64,000 bases of DNA, taken from contig QEOQ01000626.1 of NCBI GenBank assembly GCA_010279815.1, positions 938,671 to 1,002,670 on the forward strand, read 5' to 3'. The translations under genes and the position numbers were made by a program. Below the pieces are notes generated by a model. It did no database searches, was not told the DNA's origin, and worked only from the letters and a program-made list of their open reading frames with translations. This document shows positions 50,748 to 61,434 of this stretch, piece after piece (the stretch's first letter is position 1; every line of letters starts with the position of its first letter). This stretch comes from Brachionus plicatilis (Eukaryota > Rotifera > Eurotatoria > Ploima > Brachionidae).

Positions 50748-52533
50748 GACAAGATTGTCTATGGTAATATTAAGGGCAAAAAATTTTTAAAAATTTTCTA
50801 AATTTACACTTTACACTTTTTTTACAGTATAAAATGGTTAAAATAAAAAAGGAATGTGAAATATTAGTACAAAAATTTCAGAATGAAAAGTAAGAACCTT
50901 CTATTTATTTTTTCTAATTGTGCAAAAGTGGTTCTTTAAATTGTACAATATTGTACAAATTTTTCAAACGGATTCCAAGCTTTGCAAAAACATTGCAATT
51001 TATTGCATAGTTTTGTCAAGTATTTTTTGATGGTCTGCATTTTACAGAAAATTGGGTCTTTTGTAAATTATCCCCGTTTTTTTTTGTCCCTGAAATTTAT
51101 GTTTCCGGGAAATTATCCCCGTTTTTTTCATTCCCGTGGCAAATTATTCCCAAAGTAAAATATATCCGAAAAATAACTAAAATAAAAATTAATATAAACT
51201 GAAAATTATCCCCGTTTATATCATTCCCGTAGCAAATTATTCCCAAAGTAAATTATATCCGAAAAATGACTAAAATAAAAATTAATATTAACTGGAAATT
51301 ATCCCCGATTTTTTTATTCCTGTTTTTAAAGAGAAAAGAAATATTCAATTGGTTATTTAATAAAAATTTATTTGACGAATTGAAAAGAAATAAAAAAAAA
51401 ATTTTATTGAAATTAGAGAAAAATTTAAAAAAATTAAACTTGATCACGATTTCGTTCTAAAAACGCAAGGTGCATATTGTTTGTCTCTTCAATCCGAATT
51501 TTTTTTTTAGACGGTTAGTTGCAAAGATTATTTGGATAATTTTGGGAGCAAATTTGGCCATTTTTATACAATTAAAAAAATAATAATAAAGTAATAAGCA
51601 AAAAAAATAGATTTCTCAATTTAGCTTTAATTATTTATTTATTATTTATTTGTTTTCTGTACCGAGCTAGAGCTCCTTCAGAATAAGTTAAAAAAAAATA
51701 ATAAAAAAAAAATAAAATAAAAATAAAATAAAATAAAAATAAAATTAAAGTTAATAAAATGAGATAGAAAAAAAAGAATCGAAATAAAGTAAATAAGCTA
51801 AAAAAATGAAAGTTGAAAAGACATAAATAGGAATAGATTGTTACATGTTGCACATGTTTAAATAGTTTAATAAACTTGTGAGTTCTTAAATAGTTTTAGA
51901 TCATGTTTTGAATAAAAGTGAAAAAAAAACTTCAGTCTTTTCTATTATTGAATTATTAAGCAATATAATTTAATTGGACAATTAAATATTTTACTACAAA
52001 AAATTTTACTGATCTAATTTTTTTGGTTTCGGAAATTATTTCAACGGGGATTAATTCCAGATTTTCGAAAAGGGTATAAATTATTTTGGGCATATTTCGA
52101 TTCGGGGACTATTTCCTTTTTTTTTAAACGGGGATTAATTCCAGATTTTCGAAAAGGGAATAAATTATTTTGGGCATATTTTGATTCGGGGACAATTTCC
52201 TTATTTTTTAAATGGGGATAAATTCAACGGGGATAAATTCACGGGTATTAATTATTTCGGGGACAATTTACAGGCAATCGAAAATTGCAGAGTTTTTGAA
52301 GAGCCAAGAATTCTTTTCTACAATTGTTCTATTTACAGAATCATTTTTTGCACAATTAGAAAAAATAAATTAAAGGTTTTTACTTTTCATTCTGTAATTT
52401 TTGAACTAAAATTCACATTGCCTGTTTTTATTCCTTTTTTTTATTAAAACCATTTTTCACTGTAAAAAAAGTATAAATTTGCGTAATTTTTTAAAAATTT
52501 TTTGTTCATAATATTACCGTCGACCATCATGTC
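50748..52533. mobile_element. foldback element with long inverted termini, 1.8 kb
   Basis: The left arm from 50748 (GACAAGATTGTCTATGGTAA) aligns over several hundred bp with the inverse of the right arm ending at 52533. Shared landmarks include GGTAATATTA, TTTTTTTACAGT, CAGAATGAAAAGTAA and TTTTTTCTAATTGTGCAAAA. Inside the arms are short tandem arrays with CCCCGTT/AACGGGG words: 93-bp units at 51110, 51203 and 51296, and units of about 85 bp at 52043 and 52128. No transposase ORF is present. A LINE 3' end is inserted in the middle. Confidence 0.75.
51630..51869 (-). mobile_element. LINE 3'-end copy inserted in the foldback element
   Basis: About 240 bp nearly matching 57804-58045, the 3' UTR and tail of the minus-strand LINE. 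On the minus strand it ends CTCGGTACAGAAAACAAATA followed by an AAATAAT-type tail. It is strongly 5' truncated. No clear target duplication was found. Confidence 0.65.
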
Positions 52534-52539
52534 TAAAAA

Positions 52540-53290
52540 ATTAAAAACTTTATACTTTTTGCACTGAAATTTTTGTATTTCAAATTTCAAATAAGAATTT
52601 TAAAACTCATCAAAATAATGATAAAAATGTATTCTCTTAGTTAGATCAACTAAATATTTGAATCTATTCCTTTAATCTAGTATATATGCATCCTGTTCAG
52701 TTTAATTTTAATAATTAAATTGTAATGGTATTTTTTCAATTAACAGAACAAATTTGGGCTTTTATAAATTTTTTTTTTTTTCATTTTAATAGTGTTTTGT
52801 TTGTTTCTAATATTCACACTGCTTTGAATTCTTTTGACGTTTCTTGGTTCGAAATATTAGCGTCCAAGATGGGTCATTTGAAACCAAAAAATTAAGATTT
52901 TTTATTCAGTTAACTATTGAAAAATTTAATAAATCAGCAAATACAAAATCAATTTTATCCTTTAAGACAAAAAATATAATTTATATTGATAAAAAAACAC
53001 ATTGCCCCTTTTTCTCAAATTTAGCTTGAGTTAAAAAATTCCATGGTTTCTGGAGTTTAGTTGCTAACGAAATAGAATTCACATTCCTTTTTAAAGGTAG
53101 ACTTATTTAAATCTAAAATAATTTGATTTTTGAGAATAAATAATAGCAAAATTCTCAAAAAATAAAATAAATTATTTTTAAGTTTTAAGTTTTTTAACAA
53201 TAAATATATTCAAATTTACATAACTAATATATTATTTTATTTTATACCAAAATTCTTTTGACTAAAATTTAAATTCTAATTATTTTAGAT
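52540..53290. other. intergenic stretch, no gene seen
   Basis: AT-rich sequence between the foldback element and the DUF268 gene. An open frame at 52844-53029 has no recognisable similarity and ordinary AT-rich composition. A possible acceptor (TTTTAG) at 53288 could belong to a 5'UTR intron of the next gene. Confidence 0.5.
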
Positions 53291-53305
53291 TTAAACCAAT
53301 TTTAG

Positions 53306-54274
53306 ATGATTAGCACAATAACAAAAAAGCATGTTATTATATTTTTTATATCAATTCTATCTTTAGTTTTTCTCATTCATCAATTTAATAAATCCAGAAA
53401 CATATTACAAAGTATTAATGACAAACAAGCTAAAGGCGAACTTTTTAAAGAATTGTTCTTAAATTCAGATGACAAATATTTGTCCAAATGTGTTGACTTG
53501 TTCAAAAAGTTAAGATATCCAAACACCAGCTTAATAATCAGACCACCTCCTCGCAAGCCACCTGCAGATATGATGGACGATTTTACAATGAATGGAAAAA
53601 TGCCTATAACAGGTTATTTATATTTTAACGAGGCCTATTTAGATTCAAATTCTGATAACAGATCTGTAATCAGTGAAATAATTTCGGGAAAATTTTATGG
53701 TCAATTAAAGAAAGTCAGAAACAATCAAGGTCTCAACTACGGCGATAAAGTCCTAAATCAACTAATGCATTCTTATGCTGAAAAGATAAAAAATAAATTT
53801 GTAGTTGTAATTGGAACTCAAGTGCCATGGATTGAAGCTATTGCATATGATATTGGCGCTTCGTTTATTACAACATTGGATTACAATCGAAAGAGATACA
53901 TTTTGTCAAATATAAAGTGGGTTCATGTGAATGATTTTCTTGATGAACAGATAGAAAATAAAAGAACTGAGCAATTTGATGTAGCAGCAAGTTTTTCCTC
54001 AATCGAGCATAGTGGTTTAGGCCGCTATGGTGATCCATTGTCACCATATGGAGATGTTGATGCTGTAAAACAAGTTCACTGCATGCTTAAGCCAGGAGGT
54101 CTATTTTTTCTTTCATTGCCAGCTTCACAAGATGGATCTAGTAGAATAGAATACAATGCCCATCGAATATATGGAACTGTTAGATTAGATCTCTTGTTTA
54201 AAGGATGGAAACTTTTGGAAAAAAAAAGAGATTCAAGTGGTATGCATTTAATATTTGTTCTTAAAAAAATTTAG
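53306..54274 (+). CDS. DUF268 family, membrane-anchored methyltransferase-like protein
   Basis: Single-exon ORF of 322 residues. A basic N-terminus is followed by a hydrophobic segment at about residues 8-26, fitting a type II signal anchor. VVVIGTQVPWIEAIAYDIGA (about residues 171-190) resembles a SAM-binding first strand and glycine turn. The hallmark DUF268 block is FDVAASFSSIEHSGLGRYGD followed by SPYGDVDAVKQVHCMLKPGG and then FFLSLP. The C-terminal NAHRIYG-x-VRLD-x-L is also typical. These features are what I know of the family (described mainly from nematodes and other eukaryotes), but its substrate is not known to me. The length is normal for the family and the frame is intact. It is the only ordinary-looking gene right of the giant locus and is unrelated to it. 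Confidence 0.85.
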   Translation: MISTITKKHVIIFFISILSLVFLIHQFNKSRNILQSINDKQAKGELFKELFLNSDDKYLSKCVDLFKKLRYPNTSLIIRPPPRKPPADMMDDFTMNGKMPITGYLYFNEAYLDSNSDNRSVISEIISGKFYGQLKKVRNNQGLNYGDKVLNQLMHSYAEKIKNKFVVVIGTQVPWIEAIAYDIGASFITTLDYNRKRYILSNIKWVHVNDFLDEQIENKRTEQFDVAASFSSIEHSGLGRYGDPLSPYGDVDAVKQVHCMLKPGGLFFLSLPASQDGSSRIEYNAHRIYGTVRLDLLFKGWKLLEKKRDSSGMHLIFVLKKI

Positions 54275-54279
54275 AATTG

Positions 54280-55320
54280 AAATTCAGATGATCATCATTT
54301 ACAAAATTTATCATTAAAACATTTATTAAATCAAGCATTTATCTTGTAGACAGTCATAAAACATTAATAATGATAGAATTGTTGTCTTTGAGACCGTAAA
54401 CGTTATTTCACCTTTTTTAAATTATGATTAACATTTAATACCTGATCATATTTTTCGAAACTTTTTGAATGGGACGATGATCATCGTTCCCATCCTTTAA
54501 ACTTTCAACAATTAATAATTTTAAAAAAATAAATTTTATGTTTCGTGTAATATTTTTTGTTCATTTTATTTTTCCAAATATTAGTTAATATAAGTTAATA
54601 TGAAGTTTCAGATCAAATTTTAAGATCAAAACGATCATTTAAAATTTCAAAACTTAATTAAATTAATGATTTTGATAATTTTTAAGAAATAAATACTAAA
54701 CATTACTAGACATGTTATGTCTAATTATAGTTCATTATCAAATAAACATCAAAATGATTGATCTCTAATTTATTTGACAAAAACAGTCAATAATTTAAGT
54801 AATTCAGGCTAAGTTGATTCACAAATTCAGATTTATAGCTTTAATATCCATTCATTCAAACTGAGATAATTTTATTTTTCCACTTAAATAAATTTACAAT
54901 TTAAAAACAATGAATTTTTTTGTCTTTAAAAGTAAATTTTTATTAAAATCAATTAAAATATTTAAACATATTAAAGTTCAATAAAAAGGAACATTTTAAC
55001 ATTTAAAATATGAAAATAAACTTGACATGACATGTCAAGTAATTGCTTTGGAAAAAATTGATTTTTCCTCTATTATTAAAAAAAATATTACAATTTATAT
55101 TTTGATTTTTTGATCTTGATCTTAAACTTCAATTTGCCATTAATATGGCTATAATTTAAAAGAAAATTTTTTTATTTTAATTTTAAAATAAAAAAAAAGT
55201 GGCAAATTTAATTATATTGTGGAAAAAAAAATATTTTAATATCAAAAATAAAAACTAAAAAATAAAAAATTCACACAAAAGTAAAAAAAGATTTCATAGC
55301 TATTTTAAAACTTTCTTATT
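54280..55320. other. intergenic stretch, no gene seen
   Basis: AT-rich DNA following the DUF268 gene. AATAAA near 54528 could be its poly(A) signal. It contains the palindromic core CGATGATCATCG near 54475-54486 and the inverted repeat CTTGACATGACATGTCAAG near 55020. No coding signal. Confidence 0.5.
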
Positions 55321-55499
55321 TTCCGGACCTGTTAGGATCTAGGGGTTTACGATTATAACAAAATAACAAAGAAAGAAATTAAATAATAATTTTATTAATA
55401 ATATAAATAAAGCAACAAATTATAATTCTAAATACAAATGCAAATGACAAAATAAAATACTAGATTTAAACCGAGGGCGGATAAATTTTCCAAAATTTC

Positions 55500-55740
55500 T
55501 TGATGACTCCTAACGATGTTTTCTGGACAAAGTATTATATTCTTCGCTTCCACCAGTTTGTCTTCTCTCTTGCCTCTTCTGCTTTGCTTCAAAGAACCTT
55601 CTTTCAATGTGTGCTATTAGGCGCTCCAGTGATTCCATGGTCTGATTGGTAACCTGGAGGTACTTAACTTTCTCACTTATCCAGATTGGGTTACCTTCCT
55701 GATCAACAAGTCTATTGCGAGACTAGTGAATGTGAACACG
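55500..55740 (-). pseudogene. unidentified coding remnant
   Basis: The minus strand encodes a charged stretch of about 70 residues (NRLVDQEGNPIWISEKVKYL..., then LERLIAHIERRFFEAKQKRQ) ending in a stop. There is an in-frame stop just upstream of NRLV. Base composition is more GC-rich than the surroundings. It looks like the C-terminus of an old mobile-element or host protein; I do not recognise the family. Confidence 0.35.
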
Positions 55741-55749
55741 TGTACCTGC

Positions 55750-56250
55750 TTTGTTTTCACTTTGTTTCTGAAGCCAATCTAATCATGTAATACTACCATT
55801 ATCATTTACACCAACGTGTTTTAGTTATCTTGTGATTATTGAATTTATGGCTTTGATCGGTTAAAAAATCATCTTTTCCTTCAATTACTCTGAACAGTTT
55901 GTCACTTCATTTATAAAAGTATTAATAATCAAAATTTAGTCCAATTTTTTTCATTATTTTAAAATTGTTCATTTTCATATAAAACTTCTTAAAATAAGAA
56001 AAATAAGAGTTCGATTTGCATATTTTCAAAGTTTTCATTTTATTTTTGTGCAAGATTGAAAAAATTAAAAAAGAAGCAAAATTTTAATTTTTCTATCAAA
56101 TCAAAAAAATACAATAATTGTTTTATTTTTTATTAGATTAGAATATATTTAAATTGAATGTTTAAATTTGAATTGTAACATTTTTATTATCATGCAAAAA
56201 TGAGAATTTATATATTAAAACCGAAGAAAAGTTTTTTTAGGGTCTTACCA
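55750..56250. other. intergenic stretch, no gene seen
   Basis: AT-rich sequence with no supported feature on either strand. Confidence 0.45.
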
Positions 56251-56261
56251 AAACACAGACC

Positions 56262-56642
56262 GCCTAATTTTTTTGGTTTCGGAAATTATTTAAACGGGGA
56301 TTAATACCTTATTTTCGAAATGGGATTAAATTATTTTGGGGTACAATTTCCTTATTTATAAACGGGGATGAATTTACAGGTAAGATAGTGAAGCAGAGCT
56401 TTTGATATGCGAGTAACGAAACGTTAAAAGATATTTTTGTATGTGCTGTAATTGGATTTTTATCCAATAGATGTTAGTTTTTTCGCGAATCAATTCGAAT
56501 CTAATCCAATAGTTCTGCTTACTTTCCTCTCAAATCAAATTGATTCAGTCCAAAACCGAACGGTCTTGTTTGGTTATTAAGCTCGTCTCGGCTTGGCTCG
56601 TTCCTCGCAATAAGTTATTTTGGGGACAATTTACAGACAATC
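56262..56642. repeat. fragment of the AACGGGGAT foldback family with an insert
   Basis: 56262-56382 and 56613-56642 match successive parts of the right arm of the foldback element (52020-52270). They are separated by about 230 bp of unrelated, GC-richer sequence (56383-56612) that looks like an insertion. The insert carries no ORF that I recognise. Confidence 0.55.
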
Positions 56643-56734
56643 AAATATTGATTGGATCACTTATTTGACAATTTAAATATTCAGGAAATGTACAATCTTT
56701 AATAAGAGTATGGAACTAGGTCAGAAACTAACAT

Positions 56735-56935
56735 AAAAAAAATACGAGTAATTCAAAATTCAGCAGTTCGATCTATTTTCAAGCTGAAATATGATACACC
56801 CTCAAATATTATGCACCAAGAGGAGCTCAATAAACTTAAACTCCTAACAGTTACAAATCGACTTTTTGAGTTGAGTGAAAGATATGTCAGGGCAGGATTG
56901 AGTCATTCTGTCCACTGGTCGTCAGATTAGTGAAT
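56735..56935 (+). pseudogene. LINE reverse transcriptase C-terminal fragment
   Basis: Translates to IQNSAVRSIFKLKYDTPSNI and then LKLLTVTNRLFELSERYV, then stops. This is the conserved post-thumb region of jockey/CR1-type non-LTR elements. It nearly matches the fragment on the minus strand at 58140-58330, so both come from one family. Confidence 0.65.
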
Positions 56936-57159
56936 CTTTATAAAGATTATAAACGTATCTGTAAATTAGTTTCATCAGAAATAAAAAGAGCATACTAATA
57001 AATGAACAAAATTTAATGGAAAAAGTTAAGAAGAATCCTAAAATATTGTAAAAATACCAAATGATCAACAATTAATCAAAAAATCAATCAAAGCATTTAA
57101 TATATTGCTTGGCTTATATTAAAATTGCATTGTATTATTGCTATGGCTTATATTTTTTG

Positions 57160-57410
57160 GGGTGACAAATTAAATTTTTTTAAGATAACAAAAATAACTA
57201 AAAGTAGTGACTAATTTAATTTGTTAGCTGACTATAAAAAACTAATAATTCTGACAAAAAAACTAAACGACTGACAAATTTATATATTGAGATGACTTTT
57301 TTATAATTTTTAACTGACAAATTAAAACCTTATTTATAGACAAAAAAAACTAATTTTAGTGACGAAAATATATATTTAAATGACAAAATATAAAAAAATA
57401 AAAAAATATA
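57160..57410 (+). repeat. left inverted array of TGACAAA-type units
   Basis: Irregular units of about 20 bp built on TGACAAA...CTAA. The same words appear in inverse orientation at 58780-59030, so the two arrays look like the ends of one element enclosing the basic ORF and a LINE. Confidence 0.55.
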
Positions 57411-57415
57411 AACGA

Positions 57416-57700
57416 TTAATTTTTTTTTGTTTTTTTTCCCTGAGTTGTTGATTTCTTTGGTATTCCTCGTTTTCTTGGTAAATCCACTGTAGCTTCGACT
57501 GTAGCTTGTAATGTAGCTTCAGCAACATATTCTTTCTCAATGACTGAATCGCTAGGAGGCTCTTGTTCGACTACTACTTGCTCGGGATTGGATTCATTTT
57601 CTGAACTACTCAAATCAAAATAATTTTGATAAAACAAAGCTGCTTTTTGTTTTTTTGGTTTGCTTCTTTTGCGTTTCTGAAAGATTAAAATTGTTTTAGC
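57416..57700 (-). CDS. unidentified basic/acidic protein C-terminus inside the inverted-array element
   Basis: A likely acceptor (TTTCAG) near 57680 opens an exon that begins KRKRSKPKKQKAALFYQNYF. An acidic Glu/Val/Thr-rich middle follows. The end is basic, with an AT-hook-like RKRGIPKK, and ends KTKKN. A nuclear or DNA-binding role is plausible but inferred only from charge. Upstream exons were not found. Its place next to the left array suggests it belongs to the element. Confidence 0.35.
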   Translation of the reverse strand, partial: AKTILIFQKRKRSKPKKQKAALFYQNYFDLSSSENESNPEQVVVEQEPPSDSVIEKEYVAEATLQATVEATVDLPRKRGIPKKSTTQGKKTKKN

Positions 57701-57790
57701 TTCTTCTGAGATAATGCAAAGCTTGTAACCTTTTAATCTTTAAAAAAATTATTAAATTAAAGATGAAAATATTAAGATATATAGAAGAAA

Positions 57791-57803
57791 TAGCCATGCT
57801 AAA
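57791..57803. repeat. target-site duplication, left of LINE
   Basis: TAGCCATGCTAAA, repeated exactly at 58746-58758 on the other side of the LINE fragment. Confidence 0.7.
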
Positions 57804-58745
57804 ATTCATTTTATTTATTATTTATTTGTTTTCTGTACCGAGCTAAAGCTCCTTCAGAATAATTTAATAAGTAAAATTCAAAAAAAATAAAATAAAAATT
57901 AAATAAAATAAAATAAAATTAATGTTAATAAAATGAGATAAAAAAAAAGAATCAAAATAAAGTAAATAAGCTAAAAAAATGAAAGTTGAAAGGACATAAA
58001 TTGGAAAAGATTGGTACATGTGGCACATGTTTGAATAGTTTAAGTTTCAGGAAAAAAAGAAGAAATAGTAAGGTAGCAATTACACAATGGAGTTGGGTAT
58101 TCAATATATCTTGATTCGAAACCTTATTTGTATTCCTTCACCAGTCTTTCAACCAATGGAATAGAATGACTCAGTCCTGTCCCAACATATCTCTCACTCA
58201 ATTCAAAAAGCCGATTCGAGACTGTAAGTAATTTTAGTTTATTAAAAGCCTCATGATACATGATGTTTGAGGGAGTATCATATTTTTAACTTAAGAATAG
58301 ACCTGACTGCTGTATTCTGAATTGCTTGTAGTTTTTTTGATATTATATTCTGAAAATGAATTTAAGCAAGGAAAAGAATAGTCTTAGATTGATCCGACTA
58401 AAGATTAATATAAATTTCCTAGTTTGTTTTGATTGAGACCCCACTTTTTGTTTGACAATATCTTAATAATATTTATTGCAGCGTTCTTTAATTTCGTCTA
58501 CCAGTATATTAGAGTTTAACTTAGAATCAAATTTAATACCAAGAAACTTGATTTCTTTTTGGCTCACTATTCTGTTTCCATAGATTTTTAAGTTAAGATT
58601 ATCACTCTCTTTTTTGTACCTAGAAAATACTACTGAACACGACTTTTTAACTGATATCTTCATTTTCCATTTAATAAGCCATTGTTCAAGTTCGTTGGTG
58701 TATTTATTAATTATTTATTATGTATTTATTATTTATTAATTTTAC
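57804..58745 (-). mobile_element. 5'-truncated non-LTR retrotransposon (jockey/CR1-like)
   Basis: Minus-strand translation near 58705-58463 gives the RT thumb (LEQWLIKWKMKISVKKSC, then NRIVSQKEIKFLGIKFDSKL). Near 58330-58140 it gives IQNTAVRSILKLK and YDTPSNIM. Stops and frame shifts interrupt it, so it is dead. The 3' end is an AAATAAT tail at 57804. A 13-bp target-site duplication flanks it. It is inserted within the inverted-array element, so it is younger than that element. About 900 bp of a usual 4-6 kb remain. Confidence 0.8.
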
Positions 58746-58758
58746 TAGCCATGCTAAA
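58746..58758. repeat. target-site duplication, right of LINE
   Basis: Second exact copy of TAGCCATGCTAAA. Confidence 0.7.
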
Positions 58759-58779
58759 TTTATTAATAGAGTTCATTAG

Positions 58780-59030
58780 TCGTTAGTCATTAATTAAATT
58801 AGTCACCATTTTTTTGGTTAATCTGTCATCCCGAAAATTTAATTTGTCGGTCAATTAGTTTATCTGTCAGTCAGTTGGTTTAATTGTCACTCAATTAGTT
58901 TAATTATCAGTGAAGTAGTTTGTTTGTCACGTAGCTTAGCTTTTTTGTCATTAAATTTAGTATTTTTTGTCAGTAAAATAGGAATTTTTTTGTCAGTCCA
59001 TTAAATGATGGCCCAATAAAATAAAATCAA
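58780..59030 (-). repeat. right inverted array of TTTGTCA-type units
   Basis: Degenerate short units with TTAGTTTAATTGTCA-like words, the inverse of the array at 57160-57410. Confidence 0.55.
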
Positions 59031-59048
59031 TAAAAGTCAAATAATAAA

Positions 59049-59720
59049 TAAACGCAAGAACCAAAAGAAATATCTTCTTAATAAATGTTTTCAAGATGTT
59101 TTTTTTATTGAACATGATGATGAGCTTCCTCCTTTTGAAGTTGAATTTAATGAAAATTGGTCAGAATATTTAGACATTGACACAAATGATATTAGTTATT
59201 AAATAGTATTTATAAAATTGACAGACCTAAATCAAAATAAATCTTTTGGTGTAGACAAGCTTTGTCCGTCACTGCTAAGAAACTGTGCAAAAGCCTTTAT
59301 TTTTCCTTTAGCTTTGATTTTCAGAGTATCTTTATAAAATAGTCAGCTTCCAATACAATTCAGATGATAAATCAATGCCGAGCAATTAACGTCCTGTGTC
59401 TTTAACTTCAATAACGGACATAATAAGGTTGGAAAGCATAATAAGATCCTAAATGGAAGACTGTCTCTATGAGAATAATATATATCTAAAGAACATCATG
59501 GATTTGTCAAGAAAAGATCATATACATCTAATCTTCTTGAAACTCTAGGTTAAATCTTAATGAGTCTTGAAAAAGTATTCCTGTTATGTGATTCTGCATT
59601 CTAGATTTTCCTAAAGCATTTGATACTGTTCAGACAACTAATAGCAAATTGAGGGTCTGACACTCAAATGGAATGAAGCTTACTTGAAAAATAGAAAACA
59701 ATGAGTTGTTCAGATAATAA
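59049..59720 (+). pseudogene. decayed LINE reverse transcriptase, finger-to-palm region
   Basis: Frames hop, but the RT landmarks appear in order: FQDVFFIEHDDELPPFEVEF (pre-RT linker), LNQNKSFGVDKLCPSLLRNC, a damaged RPVSLTSI, HGFVKKRSY-like, NLLETL and DFPKAFDTVQ. Several stops and frame shifts make it a pseudogene. It covers a part of the RT that is absent from the other two LINE fragments here. Confidence 0.7.
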
Positions 59721-59724
59721 ACTT

Positions 59725-60765
59725 TCCTCTCCTTTCTCTCATAAACTTTATTTACTTTTCCGTGCATTTACACTATCATTAATTGATTATATTTTTCAAA
59801 TATTGGAGTAATTTCTTAAATTCAAAATTTCATTTAAAATTTAAATAATAAAAATTTAAAATAAAATAAAATTATTAAATAATAAAATGATCAGAAAATT
59901 TTCTTATTTCAATCTTTCAATGTTCCTAAGTAAGAAAGTGATGATTGGAGTAATTCTCACTTTTCCAATTTAGATCCAATTTAGATCTCGAAAAATAAAA
60001 TGACTAAAATTTTCTAATTTTGATCTCGTCGAGATCTTATTTTATAAAAAAATCAGAATTATTCGAAAATTTCTTAATTTTTTCAAGTTAGATCTCAAAT
60101 GAGGATGAGACCTGAAAATTTCTCCATTAAACTGGTTAGAAGCTATTCTTTTTCAATATTTTAGTTGTTTAATTTCAAATATGATTCTCAAAACTACAAT
60201 GGTGTAAACAATTTTTTATAAAAATACAATTTATATGCTTTTCAGAATTTATATTATTTATTATTAATTATAGAATTTTAAACAATGCTTATTTCTTATA
60301 AAATATTGTTTTACCATAATTCACCTTACAATCTTTAAGTTCGATTGCTAAAAAATGACTCAAAAAAATAAAGGTTTTAATTTAAGGAATAGTGTTAATC
60401 TAATCGAACCAATGTCAAAAACAATTAAAGGACAAAAAACATTTGGATATTTTTATTCGAGATTAATTAATAGTTATGTGATCATGAGATCGATGTTTAA
60501 ATTTTCTACATTTAAGTTTTCAATATTTAAGAATATTAACTTAATTATTACAGATTTTTAAAAAAGTTTTAAAATTTAAATTTAAACATTAAAGTTTTAA
60601 ATTTTTTCAGCTAAATTTTTTTTGTTTTTATTTTATACACAATTTAACTAAATTTTAATTTAATTCTTTCTATTAAAAATGTATTGAATTCAAATTTTAT
60701 TTTGAATAAATGAAGTGTTAATCTGTCTTTTATGGACAGGAACACTAGCCCGTTGATTAACCTTG
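59725..60765. other. intergenic stretch, no gene seen
   Basis: AT-rich. The open frame at 60355-60561 (68 codons) has no recognisable similarity, and I do not support it as a gene. Repeated GATCTC words occur at 59980-60110 without clear structure. Confidence 0.45.
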
Positions 60766-60769
60766 AAAC

Positions 60770-61430
60770 TGAAAAAAGAAGAAAAGGTGCATATTGTTTG
60801 TTTTTTCAAGTCTAATTTTTTTTGAGACAATTAGTTGCAAATTCAATATTTTTTTATTAATACCTTTTCGCGTTTGTATTTTATTTTTTTTTTATTTATT
60901 ATGAACTTATTCAAATTTTGTGTCTTTCTATCGTTTGGCTAAAAAGAAGAAAGTTAATCCATTTTGAGTAGCCGAAGAGCTTCTCTCAAATTATTATAAT
61001 AAAAAAATAATAAATTTTCGTTCTTTCGTGATTATTTGTATTCAAATAATTGTTAACTTCCTTCCTGGCTTCATCATTGGAAAAATCAGGCTTACGTTTT
61101 GCTACATTTGCTTCTAAAGTAGTGTTTTCTCGGCGTTTTTCCTCGTGCATTTTTTCTAAATTGACAATTCTTTAATCTTTTACTTTTTATGTAACCAAAG
61201 TCATTGATGTAATTTTGTATAATGTTTGGTCCATAAAACATTTAGTTAAATCAAATATTATTTGTCTAATTTTTGGAGTTTCGGAAATTAATTCCTTATT
61301 TTCGATATGGGAATAAATTATTAGGGGTATTATTTGATTCGGGAATGATTTTAATGAGGACAAATTCAACGGGATAAATTCACGAATAAAAATTTTTTCG
61401 GAGATATTTACTTTATAAACAATTTATTTC
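60770..61430. repeat. degraded copy of the AACGGGGAT foldback family
   Basis: GGTGCATATTGTTTGT near 60787 followed by AGTTGCAA matches 51470-51535 of the foldback element. 61275-61400 matches its right arm (GGAAATTAATTCC, ATTCGGGAATGATTT, AAATTCAACGGG). It is more diverged than the 50748 element. Confidence 0.5.
61010..61175 (-). pseudogene. short coding-like remnant, unidentified
   Basis: After an acceptor-like CAATTTAG on the minus strand, the frame reads MHEEKRRENTTLEANVAKRK, then PDFSNDEARKEVNNYLNTNN, and soon a stop. Its charged, low-AT composition is unlike the flanks. Family unknown; it may be the remains of a gene carried by the repeat. Confidence 0.3.
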
Positions 61431-61434
61431 AAGG

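Noticed and set aside
51253..51460. Overlapping open frames on both strands
   Set aside because: They lie in the tandem units of the foldback element and encode only Lys/Asn/Phe-rich sequence.
51635..51853. Phe/Leu-rich minus-strand frame as a membrane protein
   Set aside because: It is the T-rich 3' UTR of a LINE copy, matched by 57804-58045; the hydrophobicity comes from poly-T codons.
60355..60561. 68-codon open frame as a gene
   Set aside because: No motif, signal or similarity, and its composition is like the AT-rich flanks.
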